A DNA stretch of 64,000 nucleotides from CAXMST01 sp963793415 (GCA_963793415.1 CAWCAC010000002.1:2170001-2234000), one strand, 5' to 3'; counted from the first letter of the stretch, positions 8,044 to 19,494 are shown. Notes: generated by a model from the sequence alone, not told the origin. Translations and numbers: made by a program.

Positions 8044-8379
8044 CTAGCGGCGGCGCAGCAGGGCGACGAGCTCGGCGCGCTGGCGCTCGGAGAGCCCGCC
8101 GATCGTCTTCGAAGGCGAGATCCGGCACTGGTTGAGAATCCGGTTCACCTTGACGCGGCCGTACTTCGGCACCGCGAGGATGATGTCGAAGACCTTCGCC
8201 GACCCGAGCCACTCGGGCGGATCGAGCAGAAGCACGTCGATCTTGACCTTGCCCGCCTTCAGATCCTTCTTCAGCTTGGCGCGCTTCGTGCGGATCTCGT
8301 TCGCCATCTCGAGGGCTCTCATCCGCTGGTCCCTGCTTCGGGCCGGAATCTGAGCTGTCGGGGACGTCGGCGAGGCCAT
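8044..8379 (-). CDS. mihF: actinobacterial integration host factor (mIHF)
   Basis: 111 residues. It has the mIHF pattern: a long basic N-terminal helix (RDQRMRALEMANEIRTKRAKLKKDLKAG), then VLLLDPPEWLGSAKVFDIIL, the helix-two-turn-helix VPKYGRVKVNRILNQCRI and the closing IGGLSERQRAELVALLRRR. mIHF is a nucleoid-associated protein that bends duplex DNA and is essential in mycobacteria. ATG 8379 is preferred over an internal ATG at 8322 because the alignment with other mIHFs needs the RDQR helix start and because a TATTAT -10 element lies 11 bases before it. Typical actinobacterial neighbours (pyr operon upstream, gmk downstream) support it. Confidence 0.92.
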   Translation of the reverse strand: MASPTSPTAQIPARSRDQRMRALEMANEIRTKRAKLKKDLKAGKVKIDVLLLDPPEWLGSAKVFDIILAVPKYGRVKVNRILNQCRISPSKTIGGLSERQRAELVALLRRR

Positions 8380-8390
8380 GGGGCGCGGCG

Positions 8391-8396
8391 ATAATA
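8391..8396 (-). promoter_or_regulatory. candidate -10 element of mihF
   Basis: TATTAT on the minus strand, 11 bases before the mihF ATG, with no Shine-Dalgarno in between. The transcript would have a 5' leader of only a few bases. No convincing -35 element was found. Confidence 0.5.
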
Positions 8397-8449
8397 CATA
8401 CGGAAGGGGGGGCTGTTGGCCGATAGGTGCAGGAAATCCCCGAATCCAT

Positions 8450-8472
8450 CTAGACCTGAGGTTGAGGTCTAG
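8450..8472. repeat. perfect 8-bp inverted repeat CTAGACCT-N7-AGGTCTAG
   Basis: The arms are 8450-8457 and 8465-8472, in the 160-base gap between the pyrD stop and mihF. Read with the pyr operon it is a hairpin about 70 bases after the last stop but has no T-run. It also lies 71-93 bases upstream of mihF, where it could be an operator. Nothing in the sequence decides between the two roles. Confidence 0.55.
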
Positions 8473-8539
8473 TGCGCCGTCGCGTTAAGTCGAGAGCAAC
8501 AACGCGGATTTTGCGGAGCGGTCGCGCCGGCCGCCCGAC

Positions 8540-9412
8540 TCAGTGTCGAACCGGGGGCAGCGCCTCGAGCTCGACGCGGATCCGCGCGGCCGCGAGCGGG
8601 TCCCGGAAGCTGGCGCTGCCGACGGCGACGATCGCGGCTCCGGCGAGGATCAGGTCGCGGGCGTCGGCGCCGCTCTCGACCCCGCCCATGCCGACGACGG
8701 GGATCGACACCGCCTCGGCGACGTCGGCAACCTGCTTCAGCGCGACCGTGCGGACGGCGGGGCCGGAGAGGCCGCCCGCCCCCGCTCCGAGCCAGCGCTC
8801 GCCGCTCGCCCTGTCGAAAGCGACGGCCTTGATCGTGTTGATCAGCGAGACCGCGTCCGCTCCCCCCTCCTCCGCGGCCTTCGCCACCGCGGCGGGGTCG
8901 GCGACGTTCGGCGTCAGCTTGACGATCATCGGCTTCTCGGTCAGCGGGCGGATCGCCCCGAGCAACGCCAGAGTCTCGGACGGCTGTTCGCCGACGATCA
9001 GGCCGGAGTGCACGTTCGGGCAGGAGACGTTGAGCTCGAGCCCGGCCACCTCGGGGCGCTCCGCGACACCTTCGATCAGGGCCGTGAACTCCTCGGCGCT
9101 GGTCCCCATCACGGAGACGATCAGCGGCACGCCAAGCCCGGCCAGCGCCGGCAGATCGTGCTCGAGGAACCCCTCGAGTCCCTTGTTCGGCAGCCCGATC
9201 GAGTTGATCATGCCGGCGCCCTCCTCCCACAGACGCGGCGGCGGATTGCCGGCCCGGGGAGCCGGGGTGATCGTCTTCGAGACGAAGGCACTGAATGGAA
9301 ACCGCTCGACCAGCGCCGGCCCGAACACCCGCTGAGCCGCAACCGCATCGAAGGTCCCGGAGCCGTTGACGATCGGGTGGGCGAGCGGGATACCGCAGAA
9401 GTCGAGGGTCAC
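8540..9412 (-). CDS. pyrD: dihydroorotate dehydrogenase, class 1B catalytic subunit
   Basis: 290 residues from GTG 9412, which overlaps the pyrK stop (GTGA). It is a TIM-barrel flavoprotein: the FMN/substrate segment NGSGTFDAVAAQRVFG, INSIGLPNKG, and LELNVSCPNVHSGL with the class 1 catalytic cysteine. IVKLTPNV, LINTIKA and VVGMGGVESGADARDLILAGA complete the phosphate-binding end. With PyrK it oxidises dihydroorotate to orotate using NAD+, the fourth step of UMP synthesis. The direct pairing with pyrK marks it as class 1B. It is the last gene of the pyr operon. Confidence 0.96.
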   Translation of the reverse strand: MTLDFCGIPLAHPIVNGSGTFDAVAAQRVFGPALVERFPFSAFVSKTITPAPRAGNPPPRLWEEGAGMINSIGLPNKGLEGFLEHDLPALAGLGVPLIVSVMGTSAEEFTALIEGVAERPEVAGLELNVSCPNVHSGLIVGEQPSETLALLGAIRPLTEKPMIVKLTPNVADPAAVAKAAEEGGADAVSLINTIKAVAFDRASGERWLGAGAGGLSGPAVRTVALKQVADVAEAVSIPVVGMGGVESGADARDLILAGAAIVAVGSASFRDPLAAARIRVELEALPPVRH

Positions 9413-10262
9413 CGGTGCCCCGCTCCCTGGACCAGGGCTGTCTCGATCTGATCGCCTCGGACTACGGGGCCGTCTACGCAGAGGCGCATGTAGCCCCCTT
9501 CGGCGAGCGGGACGGCGCAGCCGAAGCAGGCGCCGAAGCCGCAGGCCATCGGCGATTCGAGCGCCAGCTCGCAGGGCACGCCGCGCTCGGCGCACATCAG
9601 CCGCACCGCCTCCAGCATCGCCGGCGGGCCGCAGCTGTAGACGGCGGCAGTGCCGGTCTGATCGCCCTCGAGCATCCGCGCGAGCAGGTCGGTGACGTAG
9701 CCGCGGTGGCCGACGTGGCCGTCCTCGGAGGCGAGGCCGACGTCGCTGCAACGGAACAGCTCGAGGCCGCCGGCGTGAGCCTGATCGCGGAAGCCGAGCA
9801 GGGTCCGCTGCGGGATCCCCCGCTTCGAGAGGCTGCGGCGCAGGATCGCGAGCGGCGCCAGGCCGATGCCGCCGCCGATCAGGATCGCGCCGGCCGCGTC
9901 GGGGTTGACCTCGGACGGGTCCGAGAAGGGCTTGCCGAGTGGGCCGGTGACGTGCAGCCCGTCGCCCTGCTCGAGCGCCGCCAGGGCCGCAGTGCCAGGG
10001 CCGACGTCCTCGAGTAGGAAGGCGAGCCGGACGCCGTCGCCGGAGCGCTCGGCTTCGGCGACCGAGAAGGCGCGCGGCAGCCAGGGCCGGCGCCCGTCCT
10101 CACCCCAGCCCCGCTCGGCGCTGAGCATGTAGAACTGGCCGGGGTCGGGATCGGGGCCCTCGGCGTCGAGCGCGGTGACGATCCGGTAGCCGCCGGTCGC
10201 GGAGTTGGCGACGACCTCGCAGCGGCGACGGCCGAGCGGGGCGAGCGTCCTCTCAGGGCCGC

Positions 10263-10266
<4 letters not shown>
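9409..10266 (-). CDS. pyrK: dihydroorotate dehydrogenase electron-transfer subunit (FAD, 2Fe-2S)
   Basis: 285 residues from a TTG start at 10266 that overlaps the carB stop (TTGA). A ferredoxin-reductase fold is visible: an FAD-binding barrel with LPRAFSVAEAE, the NAD-binding GAILIGGGIGLAPLAILRRSL, and a C-terminal [2Fe-2S] cluster motif ESPMACGFGACFGCAVPL plus a fourth cysteine in MRLCVDGPV. PyrK passes electrons from the PyrD FMN to NAD+. The gene order carB-pyrK-pyrD with overlaps on both sides indicates one translationally coupled unit. Confidence 0.95.
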
Positions 10267-13427
<3,161 letters not shown>

Positions 13428-13428
<1 letters not shown>

Positions 13429-14054
13429 CAGCCGTTTGCCTTCCCGGCGGCGTCGAGGCCGGTTCTCGCCTCGAGGTGCTCGCGCACGTGGGGCCAGTCC
13501 TCGTCGGTGATCGAGAAGTAGGCCGAGTGCCGCACGCCGACCTCGGGCATCAGCATGTGCTTGCGGAGGATCCCCTCGAAGTGGGCGCCGATCCCGGTCA
13601 GGGCCTGGCGCGAGCGCTCGTTGCGCGAGTCGGTCTTGAACTCGACCCGCATGCAGCCGAGTTCGTCGATCGCGAAGCCCAGCATCAGCAGCTTCGCCTC
13701 GCGGTTGGCGCCCGTCCGCCAGGCCGAGGGGTGCAGCCAGGTCCAGCCGATCTCGAGGCCGTCGTGGGGCGGCCGCACTGCCAGGTATGAGCTCGAGCCG
13801 AGCGGCTCGCCGCTCTCGGCCGAGAGCGTCACCCAGCACCACTCCTCGCCGGCGGCGGAGGCGCTGAGGCGATCGTCGAACCAGCGGTCGAAAGCCTCCG
13901 GGCTGCCCGGGATGCGCCGGTCCATCCAGGCCCAGACCTCCGTCGCCTCCGGCCCGGTCGCGACCGCGGAGAGCGCCCCGCGATGGCGCTCGGATGCGGG
14001 CTCGAGCCGGACGATCCGGCCCTCCAGCGCTCGCTCGGGCGGCGGCCAGATCAC
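13428..14054 (-). CDS. GNAT-family N-acetyltransferase (RimJ/RimL-like) inside the pyr operon
   Basis: 208 residues from GTG 14054. The GNAT fold of the RimJ/RimL type (Acetyltransf_3) is visible: N-terminal GRIVRLEPASERHRGALSAV, the central strand LEIGWTWLHPSAWRTGANREAK (the acetyl-CoA-binding loop is R/Q-x-x-G-like at WRTGANRE) and VEFKTDSRNERSRQALTGIG, a hallmark of this branch. Substrate unknown; relatives acetylate protein N-termini or small molecules. It is wedged between carA and carB with 4-base and 1-base overlaps, so it is translated with them. Whether it modifies a pyrimidine enzyme or is only a passenger cannot be told. Confidence 0.87.
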
Positions 14055-15208
14055 GCTGCCAGCTCCATGAAGCGGTCGAACAGGTAGCGGGCGTCGTGCG
14101 GGCCCGGCCCGGCCTCCGGGTGGTACTGGACGGTGCCGCCCTCGATCTCCTTCAGCTGCAGGCCCTCGACGGTGCGGTCGTAGAGGTTCAGGTGCGAGAG
14201 CTCGGCGGCGCCGAAGTCGGTCTCCCAGCCGACCGGCTCGTCACCCTCGATCCGGTGCTCACCGCCGGGCCCGGCGACCGCGAAGCCGTGGTTCTGGGAG
14301 GTGATGTCGATGCGGCCGGTGCGCAGGTCCTTGACAGGGTGGTTGGTGCCGCGGTGCCCGAACGGCAGCTTGAACGTCTCGAGGCCGACGGCTCGGCACA
14401 TCAGCTGATGGCCCAGGCAGATCCCGAAGACCGGCTTCTTTCCGAGCAGGTCGCGGACGCTGTCGACGACGTAGTCGAGCGCGGCCGGGTCGCCGGGACC
14501 GTTGGCAAGGAAGATCAGGTCGGGGTCGCGGGCGAGGACCTCGTCGGGGCCGGTGTCGCACGGCAGCAGCGTCAGGCGGGCGCCTCGCTCGCGAAACTGA
14601 CGCACGATCGAGAGCTTGATCCCGGTGTCGAGGGCGACGATGTGCGGCCCGTCGCCGGCGAACTCGAGCGGCTCGGTCGGGGTCACGGTGCGAGCGAAAT
14701 CGGCGCCGCTCATCGAGGGCTCGGCCGCGACCCGCTCGCGCGCCTCCGACTCGGGCAGCTCGGCCGGGAAGATGCCACCGCGCATCGCGCCGCGGTCGCG
14801 GATGTGGCGGACGAGCGCGCGTGTGTCGACGCCGGTGATCGCCGGCACGCCGCAGTCGGCGAGCCAGTCGAGCCAGCCGCGCTCGGCGGTTGCGCAGTCC
14901 TCGCCGTTGTGGGCGTCGCGCATGATCACGGCGCGGGCGTGGGCGGAATCGGACTCCATCGCCGCTTCGCTGACCCCGTAGTTGCCGATCAGCGGGTAGG
15001 TGAAGGTGATGATCTGGCCCGCGTAGGAGGGGTCGGTGACCGACTCCTGGTAGCCGGTCATGCCGGTGTTGAAGACGACCTCGCCAAGCGACGCGCCCGG
15101 CCCGCCCGCCAGATCGACGGCGCCGCAGAGCTCGCCCTCGAGCCGAGTGCCGTCTTCGAGCAGGACGTAGCCGGCGCGGCTCTCGCGGGTTTCGGCGGCT
15201 GGGCTCAC
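14051..15208 (-). CDS. carA: carbamoyl-phosphate synthase small (glutaminase) subunit
   Basis: 385 residues from GTG 15208, overlapping the stop of the preceding hydrolase gene. The N-terminal CPSase small-chain domain (VLLEDGTRLEGELCGA, VVFNTGMTGYQESVTDPSYA) precedes a class I glutamine amidotransferase domain. That domain has the catalytic Cys in PVFGICLGHQLMCRAVG and the His/Glu pair in GTVQYHPEAGPGPHD; SQNHGFAV is also present. It hydrolyses glutamine and channels ammonia to CarB. The frame is intact. Confidence 0.97.
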   Translation of the reverse strand: MSPAAETRESRAGYVLLEDGTRLEGELCGAVDLAGGPGASLGEVVFNTGMTGYQESVTDPSYAGQIITFTYPLIGNYGVSEAAMESDSAHARAVIMRDAHNGEDCATAERGWLDWLADCGVPAITGVDTRALVRHIRDRGAMRGGIFPAELPESEARERVAAEPSMSGADFARTVTPTEPLEFAGDGPHIVALDTGIKLSIVRQFRERGARLTLLPCDTGPDEVLARDPDLIFLANGPGDPAALDYVVDSVRDLLGKKPVFGICLGHQLMCRAVGLETFKLPFGHRGTNHPVKDLRTGRIDITSQNHGFAVAGPGGEHRIEGDEPVGWETDFGAAELSHLNLYDRTVEGLQLKEIEGGTVQYHPEAGPGPHDARYLFDRFMELAA

Positions 15209-15759
15209 GGCGCGTAATCCAACACCAGTCGCTGGACGCTCTTGAAGCGCTCGCCGCCGGCCTCGCCGAGCAGCTCGAACAACGCCGTCTCGACGCTCGT
15301 CCGCCAGGCGCCGGCGCGCTCGGCCTTGGCGAGCCCGAGCTCGCGGTTGTCGGCGCTGCGGGATCCGACCGCGTCGGCGACGACGTGGACCTCCGAGCCG
15401 GCCTCGAGCAGGTCGAGCACGGTCTGGTTGACGCAGACGTGTGCCTCGATCCCGCAGACTATCGCCTGGTCGCGCCCGCCGAGGTCGAACCCGTCGGCCG
15501 CGGCGGCGCTGAAGACGGTCTTGGCGATCGGCTCGACGCCGTCGGGGAGGTGGTCGGCGACCTCGGGCACCGTCGCCCCCAGTCCCTTCGGGTACTGCTC
15601 GGTGACGACGACCGGGATCTCGAGCACCTCGGCGCCCTGGATCAGGGTCGCGGTCGCGGCGGCGACGCCCTCGAAGTCGGGGATCGCCTTCCGGAAACCC
15701 TCCTGGACGTCGATCACCACCAGTGCCGCACGCTGTGGATCCAGCTTCGGCGAGCTCAC
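15205..15759 (-). CDS. isochorismatase-family cysteine hydrolase inside the pyr operon
   Basis: 184 residues from GTG 15759, overlapping the pyrC stop; its own stop overlaps the carA start. The isochorismatase-like fold is clear. The catalytic triad can be read as Asp in ALVVIDVQEGF (about residue 18), Lys in EPIAKTVFSAA and Cys in GIEAHVCVNQTVLDLL with the usual cis-peptide context. The family hydrolyses isochorismate, nicotinamide, N-carbamoyl compounds or ureidoacrylate. Embedding between pyrC and carA, where carbamoyl compounds are handled, makes an N-carbamoyl or ureido substrate an attractive guess, but nothing in the sequence proves it. Confidence 0.88.
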   Translation of the reverse strand: MSSPKLDPQRAALVVIDVQEGFRKAIPDFEGVAAATATLIQGAEVLEIPVVVTEQYPKGLGATVPEVADHLPDGVEPIAKTVFSAAAADGFDLGGRDQAIVCGIEAHVCVNQTVLDLLEAGSEVHVVADAVGSRSADNRELGLAKAERAGAWRTSVETALFELLGEAGGERFKSVQRLVLDYAP

Positions 15760-17105
15760 GAGACCGCCTCCATCCGGAAGGCGCGCTGCCTGTAGGCGAC
15801 CTCGCCATCGACGATCGTCATCACCGGGCGCGAGCGCAAGCGGCGCCCGGCGAAGCAGGAGTTCGACGAGCGGCTCTCCCAGCCGTCGGCCCCCGCCTCC
15901 CACTCGGCGTCGAGGTCGATCAGGACGAGGTTCGCCTGGGCGTCGGGCGCGATCCGCGGCAAAGCGAGATCAAACAGCGTCGCGCCGGCCGTCAGGCCAG
16001 CGACGATCGTCGCCAGGTCGAGCACGCCGGGCTCGACGAGGTCGGTGTAGAGCACCGCGAAGGCCGTCTCGAGCCCGGTGACGCCCATCAGCGCCTGCTC
16101 GAACGGAACCTCCTTCTCGTGCGTGGCATGAGGCGCGTGGTCGGTGCCGATGCAATCGACGGCGCCGCTGCGAAGCGCCTCGATCAGCGCCCGGCGATCG
16201 TCCTCGGTCCGCAGCGGCGGGTTCATCTTGAAGCGGGAATCGAGGCTGCGGACTGCCTCGTCGGTGAGCACGAGGTGGTGAGGGGTGACCTCCGCGGTGA
16301 TCGGCGAGCCCTGCCCCTTGGCGAACTCGATCGCCTCGACCGAGCGCCGCGAGGAGAGGTGCTGGACGTGGGCGCGGGCATTCTCGTAGAGACAGAGGGC
16401 GGCGTCGCGGGCGATCATCGTCGACTCCGAGGTCTCGGGGACGCCGGCGAGGCCGAGCTCGGCCGAGACAACCCCCTCCCCCATGACGCCGTCGCCGGTC
16501 AACTCCGGATCCTCCTCGTGCAGGAGGATGTTGCCGCCGACGAGGTGCTGGTACTGGAGCGCGCGGGCCATCACCCGGGCCGAGCGGATCGGCAGTCCGT
16601 CGTCGGAGAACCCGATCGCGCCGGCCTCGCGCAGCGCCGCCATCTCGGTCAGCTCCTCGCCCCGCATCCCCATCGTCACCGTGGCGACGAAGCCGGTCGG
16701 CACGGCAGCGTCGCGGGAGGCCTCCTCCCGCATCGCCGCGATCGTCTCGGGCTCGTCCGTCGGCGGCTCGGTATTGGCCATCGCGACGACGCCGCAGTAG
16801 CCGCCGGCGGCCGCGGCCCGGGTCCCGGTTTCGATCTCCTCCTTGTGCGACTGGCCGACGTGGCGGAGGTGCACGTGCGGGTCGAAGAAGGCCGGCATCG
16901 CAACCAGGCCCCCGGCCTCGATTCGCCCCGCACCCTCGGGTAGCTCCCCGGCGCCGGCAGCGGCGAGCTCCGCGATGCGGCCGTCGCGGACGACGACGTC
17001 GCGGACCTCGTCGAGTCCCGAGCGGGGGTCGAAGACGCGCGCGCCGGAGACGAGCACCGAGCCGGGGCCCCCGCGCCAGTCGAGATCGGCGATCTCGCCG
17101 CTCAT
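15756..17105 (-). CDS. pyrC: dihydroorotase
   Basis: 449 residues from ATG 17105 (ATGA overlap with the pyrB stop). An amidohydrolase TIM barrel of the class I dihydroorotase type: metal-binding HxH in PAFFDPHVHLRHVGQ, the expected ligands in HEEDPEL and HVQHLSSRRSVEAIE, ITAEVTPHHLVLTD, FKMNPPLRTEDDRRALIEAL and the last Asp in CIGTDHAPHATHEK. It closes carbamoyl-aspartate to dihydroorotate. All ligands look intact, so it is the active form rather than a structural pseudo-dihydroorotase. Confidence 0.96.
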   Translation of the reverse strand: MSGEIADLDWRGGPGSVLVSGARVFDPRSGLDEVRDVVVRDGRIAELAAAGAGELPEGAGRIEAGGLVAMPAFFDPHVHLRHVGQSHKEEIETGTRAAAAGGYCGVVAMANTEPPTDEPETIAAMREEASRDAAVPTGFVATVTMGMRGEELTEMAALREAGAIGFSDDGLPIRSARVMARALQYQHLVGGNILLHEEDPELTGDGVMGEGVVSAELGLAGVPETSESTMIARDAALCLYENARAHVQHLSSRRSVEAIEFAKGQGSPITAEVTPHHLVLTDEAVRSLDSRFKMNPPLRTEDDRRALIEALRSGAVDCIGTDHAPHATHEKEVPFEQALMGVTGLETAFAVLYTDLVEPGVLDLATIVAGLTAGATLFDLALPRIAPDAQANLVLIDLDAEWEAGADGWESRSSNSCFAGRRLRSRPVMTIVDGEVAYRQRAFRMEAVS

Positions 17106-18079
17106 GCCGGCTCTCCGATCGGCGACGTGCTCTCGGAGCGCTCGTGGTCGCCGCGTCCGAGGCTGCGGACCGGCCGCGGCCGCTCCGATCCGGTCAGGAT
17201 CTCGTAGAGGATCGCCATCCGCACCAGAAGACCGCTGTGGACCTGGGCCGTGATCAACGAGCTCGGGCCGTCGATCACCTCGGCGGAGAGCTCGATGCCC
17301 CGGTTGACCGGGCCGGGGTGCATCAAGAGCTGACGTGGGGCGAGCCGGCGCGAGCCGACCTGATAGATCGTCGCGTACTCGCGCAGCGAGGGCACGAAGG
17401 CCTCGCTCATCCGCTCCTGCTGCATCCGCAGGGCATAGACCACGTCGGCCTCGCCGATCTCGTCGAGCGTGTAACGCACCTCGCAGCCGAGCGACTCGAA
17501 CCCGCGCGGGATCAGGGTCGGCGGCCCGGCGACCGTGACCTCGGCGCCCATCAGCTTGAAGGCGCGGACGCAGGAGCGGGCGACGCGGCTGTGGAGGACG
17601 TCGCCGACGATCCAGATCTTCTTGCCGTCGAGCGAGTCGAGGTTCTCGAGCAGCGTGTAGACGTCGAGCAGGGCCTGGCTCGGGTGCTCGTGCTTGCCGT
17701 CGCCGGCGTTGACGACCGCGGCGTCGGTCCAGCCCGCGACCAGGTTCGCGGCGCCGGCGTGCGGCGAGCGGATCACGATCGCCTCGGGGTCGTAGGCGGT
17801 CAGCGTCGCGATCGTGTCCTTGAGCGACTCGCCCTTGTCGACCGAGGAGCCCTGCGCCTTGACCGAGACGACGTCGGCCGAGAGCCGCTTCGCCGCAAGC
17901 TCGAAGGAGGAGCTGGTCCGCGTGCTCGACTCGTAGAAGAGGGTGACGATCGTCCGGCCTCGCAGGGTCGGAACCTTCTTGATCTCGCGCTTGCCGACGG
18001 CGGCGAAGCTCGACGCCCGCTCGCAGATCAACTCGATGTCCTCCCGCGTCAGGTCCTCGATCGAGAGCAGGTTCCTCAC
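17102..18079 (-). CDS. pyrB: aspartate carbamoyltransferase catalytic subunit
   Basis: 325 residues from GTG 18079 overlapping the pyrR stop. It has the carbamoyl-phosphate motif FYESSTRTSSSFELAA, VDKGESLKDT, and the aspartate-site block NAGDGKHEHPSQALLD, followed by KIWIVGDVLHSRVARS and MHPGPVNRGIE. It catalyses the committed step carbamoyl phosphate + aspartate to carbamoyl-aspartate. No pyrI regulatory subunit is present, so control is expected at the gene level through PyrR. Confidence 0.97.
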   Translation of the reverse strand: MRNLLSIEDLTREDIELICERASSFAAVGKREIKKVPTLRGRTIVTLFYESSTRTSSSFELAAKRLSADVVSVKAQGSSVDKGESLKDTIATLTAYDPEAIVIRSPHAGAANLVAGWTDAAVVNAGDGKHEHPSQALLDVYTLLENLDSLDGKKIWIVGDVLHSRVARSCVRAFKLMGAEVTVAGPPTLIPRGFESLGCEVRYTLDEIGEADVVYALRMQQERMSEAFVPSLREYATIYQVGSRRLAPRQLLMHPGPVNRGIELSAEVIDGPSSLITAQVHSGLLVRMAILYEILTGSERPRPVRSLGRGDHERSESTSPIGEPA

Positions 18080-18669
18080 GACTCGTCACCTCCGGATCCG
18101 TTCGCAACGGCCGCGACGCCGCGGCCGGTGCCGATCGTGACCTCGTCGACGCCGTCGATCTCCTCGAGCTCGACGTTGACGCGCTCGGTGAACGCGGTCG
18201 GCAGGTTCTTGCCCACGTAGTCGGGCCGGATCGGCAGCTCCCGGTGCCCGCGGTCAGCCAGCACAGCGAGCTGGACCCGGCGCGGGCGCCCGTAGTCGAA
18301 GAGGACGTCGATCGCGGCGCGGACCGTACGACCGGTGAAGAGGACGTCGTCGACGAGGATCACCGTGCGGCCGGTCAGGTCGAAGTCGAGGTGGGAGGCG
18401 TTGACGACGGGAGCCTCGCGCGGGTCGCGAAGGTCGAGGTCGTCGCGGTAGAAGGAGATGTCGACGTCGCCGAGCGGCACCCGCTCGCCCTGGAGCTCGG
18501 AGATCTGGACCTGCAGGCGGCTTGCGAGGACGGCGCCGCGGGTGTGGATGCCGACGATCGCGAGGCCCTCGCCTTCGCTCGTACCCGGATTCTTTTCGAT
18601 GATCTCGTGCGCGATGCGCACCAGCGTCCGGCGCAGGTCGTCTCGATCGAGAACGATCCTTTCGCTCAT
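18076..18669 (-). CDS. pyrR: pyrimidine operon regulator PyrR / uracil phosphoribosyltransferase
   Basis: 197 residues from ATG 18669. It is a type I phosphoribosyltransferase fold: MSERIVLDRDDLRRTLVRIA, the flexible hood GIHTRGAVLASRL, GDVDISFYRDDL and the PRPP signature TVILVDDVLFTGRTVRAA. PyrR senses UMP/UTP against PRPP and binds mRNA. First gene of the pyr operon. An AAGGGG Shine-Dalgarno six bases before the ATG is the 3' arm of a hairpin that contains a PyrR recognition loop, so the protein should repress its own translation and, through the overlaps, that of the whole operon. The C-terminus is longer than in Bacillus PyrR (Gly-rich end). Confidence 0.95.
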   Translation of the reverse strand: MSERIVLDRDDLRRTLVRIAHEIIEKNPGTSEGEGLAIVGIHTRGAVLASRLQVQISELQGERVPLGDVDISFYRDDLDLRDPREAPVVNASHLDFDLTGRTVILVDDVLFTGRTVRAAIDVLFDYGRPRRVQLAVLADRGHRELPIRPDYVGKNLPTAFTERVNVELEEIDGVDEVTIGTGRGVAAVANGSGGDES

Positions 18670-18675
18670 AACGCG

Positions 18676-18710
18676 CCCCTTCCCGGCCTCTCTGGACCGC
18701 CTTAAAGGAA
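18676..18710 (-). promoter_or_regulatory. PyrR-binding leader hairpin overlapping the pyrR Shine-Dalgarno
   Basis: On the minus strand the leader contains GGTCCAGAGAGGCC (18685-18698), which matches the known PyrR binding loop (core UCCAGAGAGG). GGUC/GGCC close a CAGAGA hexaloop. A lower stem pairs UUCCUU (18705-18710) with AAGGGG (18676-18681), and AAGGGG is the pyrR Shine-Dalgarno. Bound PyrR would therefore lock the ribosome site closed, a translational version of the Bacillus attenuation system as described for mycobacteria. Confidence 0.85.
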
Positions 18711-18721
18711 CCGACGCCGGG

Positions 18722-18727
18722 ACCGTA
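18722..18727 (-). promoter_or_regulatory. candidate -10 element of the pyr operon
   Basis: TACGGT on the minus strand fits the TANNNT pattern seen at other starts in this window. A start about seven bases downstream would put the 5' end just before the PyrR hairpin, giving a leader of roughly 45 bases. No clear -35 element was seen. Confidence 0.45.
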
Positions 18728-18858
18728 GCAGGGCCGGTGGCGTCTCCGGCCCGAATCGGGGCCAGTGGACGGCCCGATGCCGGAATCTCGGGGATTTTCG
18801 GCGTGCACCGCCGGGCGGCGGATAACGGTCGCGGGCCGGAATCGAGGATGATCGCGCC

Positions 18859-19494
18859 GTGGCGGAGATCATCGACGACGAGGACGAGCTCGAGGCCGAG
18901 ACCGGGCCGGCCGGCGACGAGCGCCGCGGCGTCGCCCGGATCGAGGCCTTCAGCGACGGCGTCTTCGCGATTGCGATCACGCTGCTCGTGCTCGGCATCG
19001 AGATCCCGACCGTTCCCTCCGACGACCTCGGCGCCGCGATCAGGGAACTCGGCCCGAACATCATCGCTTTCGTGATCGGCTTCCTCGTGATCGGCCTCTT
19101 CTGGGTCCAGCACCACGCCTTCTTCGGCGAGGTCGAGCGTCACAGTGAGAAGCTCGTCTGGGCGAACCTCCTGCTGCTGCTGCTGATCGCGGCGATGCCG
19201 TTCTCGACCGGCCTGATTGGCGAGTACGGCGACACCCGCACGGCGACGATCATCTTCGCCACCAACGTCGCGTTCGCCTGGGCTGCGAACGCCCTGCTCG
19301 ACTGGGTCGCGGTCCGCGACGGGCTCGTCAACGCGAACAGCCCGCTGCTGGCGCCCGGACGCTACGACCTCTGGTCGCTGGCGACCCCAATCGCATTCGG
19401 GCTCTCGATCCCGGTCTCGTTCGTCTCAGTCGAGCTCGCCCAGTACATGTGGCTCGGGTCGATCCTCGGGGCTCGCAGCCGCCACCGCGGCTGA
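18859..19494 (+). CDS. TMEM175-family (DUF1211) potassium channel-like membrane protein
   Basis: 211 residues, GTG start. After an acidic N-terminus comes the family signature RIEAFSDGVFAIAITLLVLGIEIP (FSD motif in the first membrane helix, residues about 27-50), then five further hydrophobic segments including IIAFVIGFLVIGLFWVQHHAFF and LLLLLLIAAMPFSTGLI. Bacterial TMEM175 proteins with one six-helix repeat assemble as tetramers that conduct K+ with weak selectivity. It is divergent from pyrR across a 190-base gap. Its last 69 bases overlap the 3' end of the convergent RNase Z gene. Confidence 0.88.
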   Translation: MAEIIDDEDELEAETGPAGDERRGVARIEAFSDGVFAIAITLLVLGIEIPTVPSDDLGAAIRELGPNIIAFVIGFLVIGLFWVQHHAFFGEVERHSEKLVWANLLLLLLIAAMPFSTGLIGEYGDTRTATIIFATNVAFAWAANALLDWVAVRDGLVNANSPLLAPGRYDLWSLATPIAFGLSIPVSFVSVELAQYMWLGSILGARSRHRG

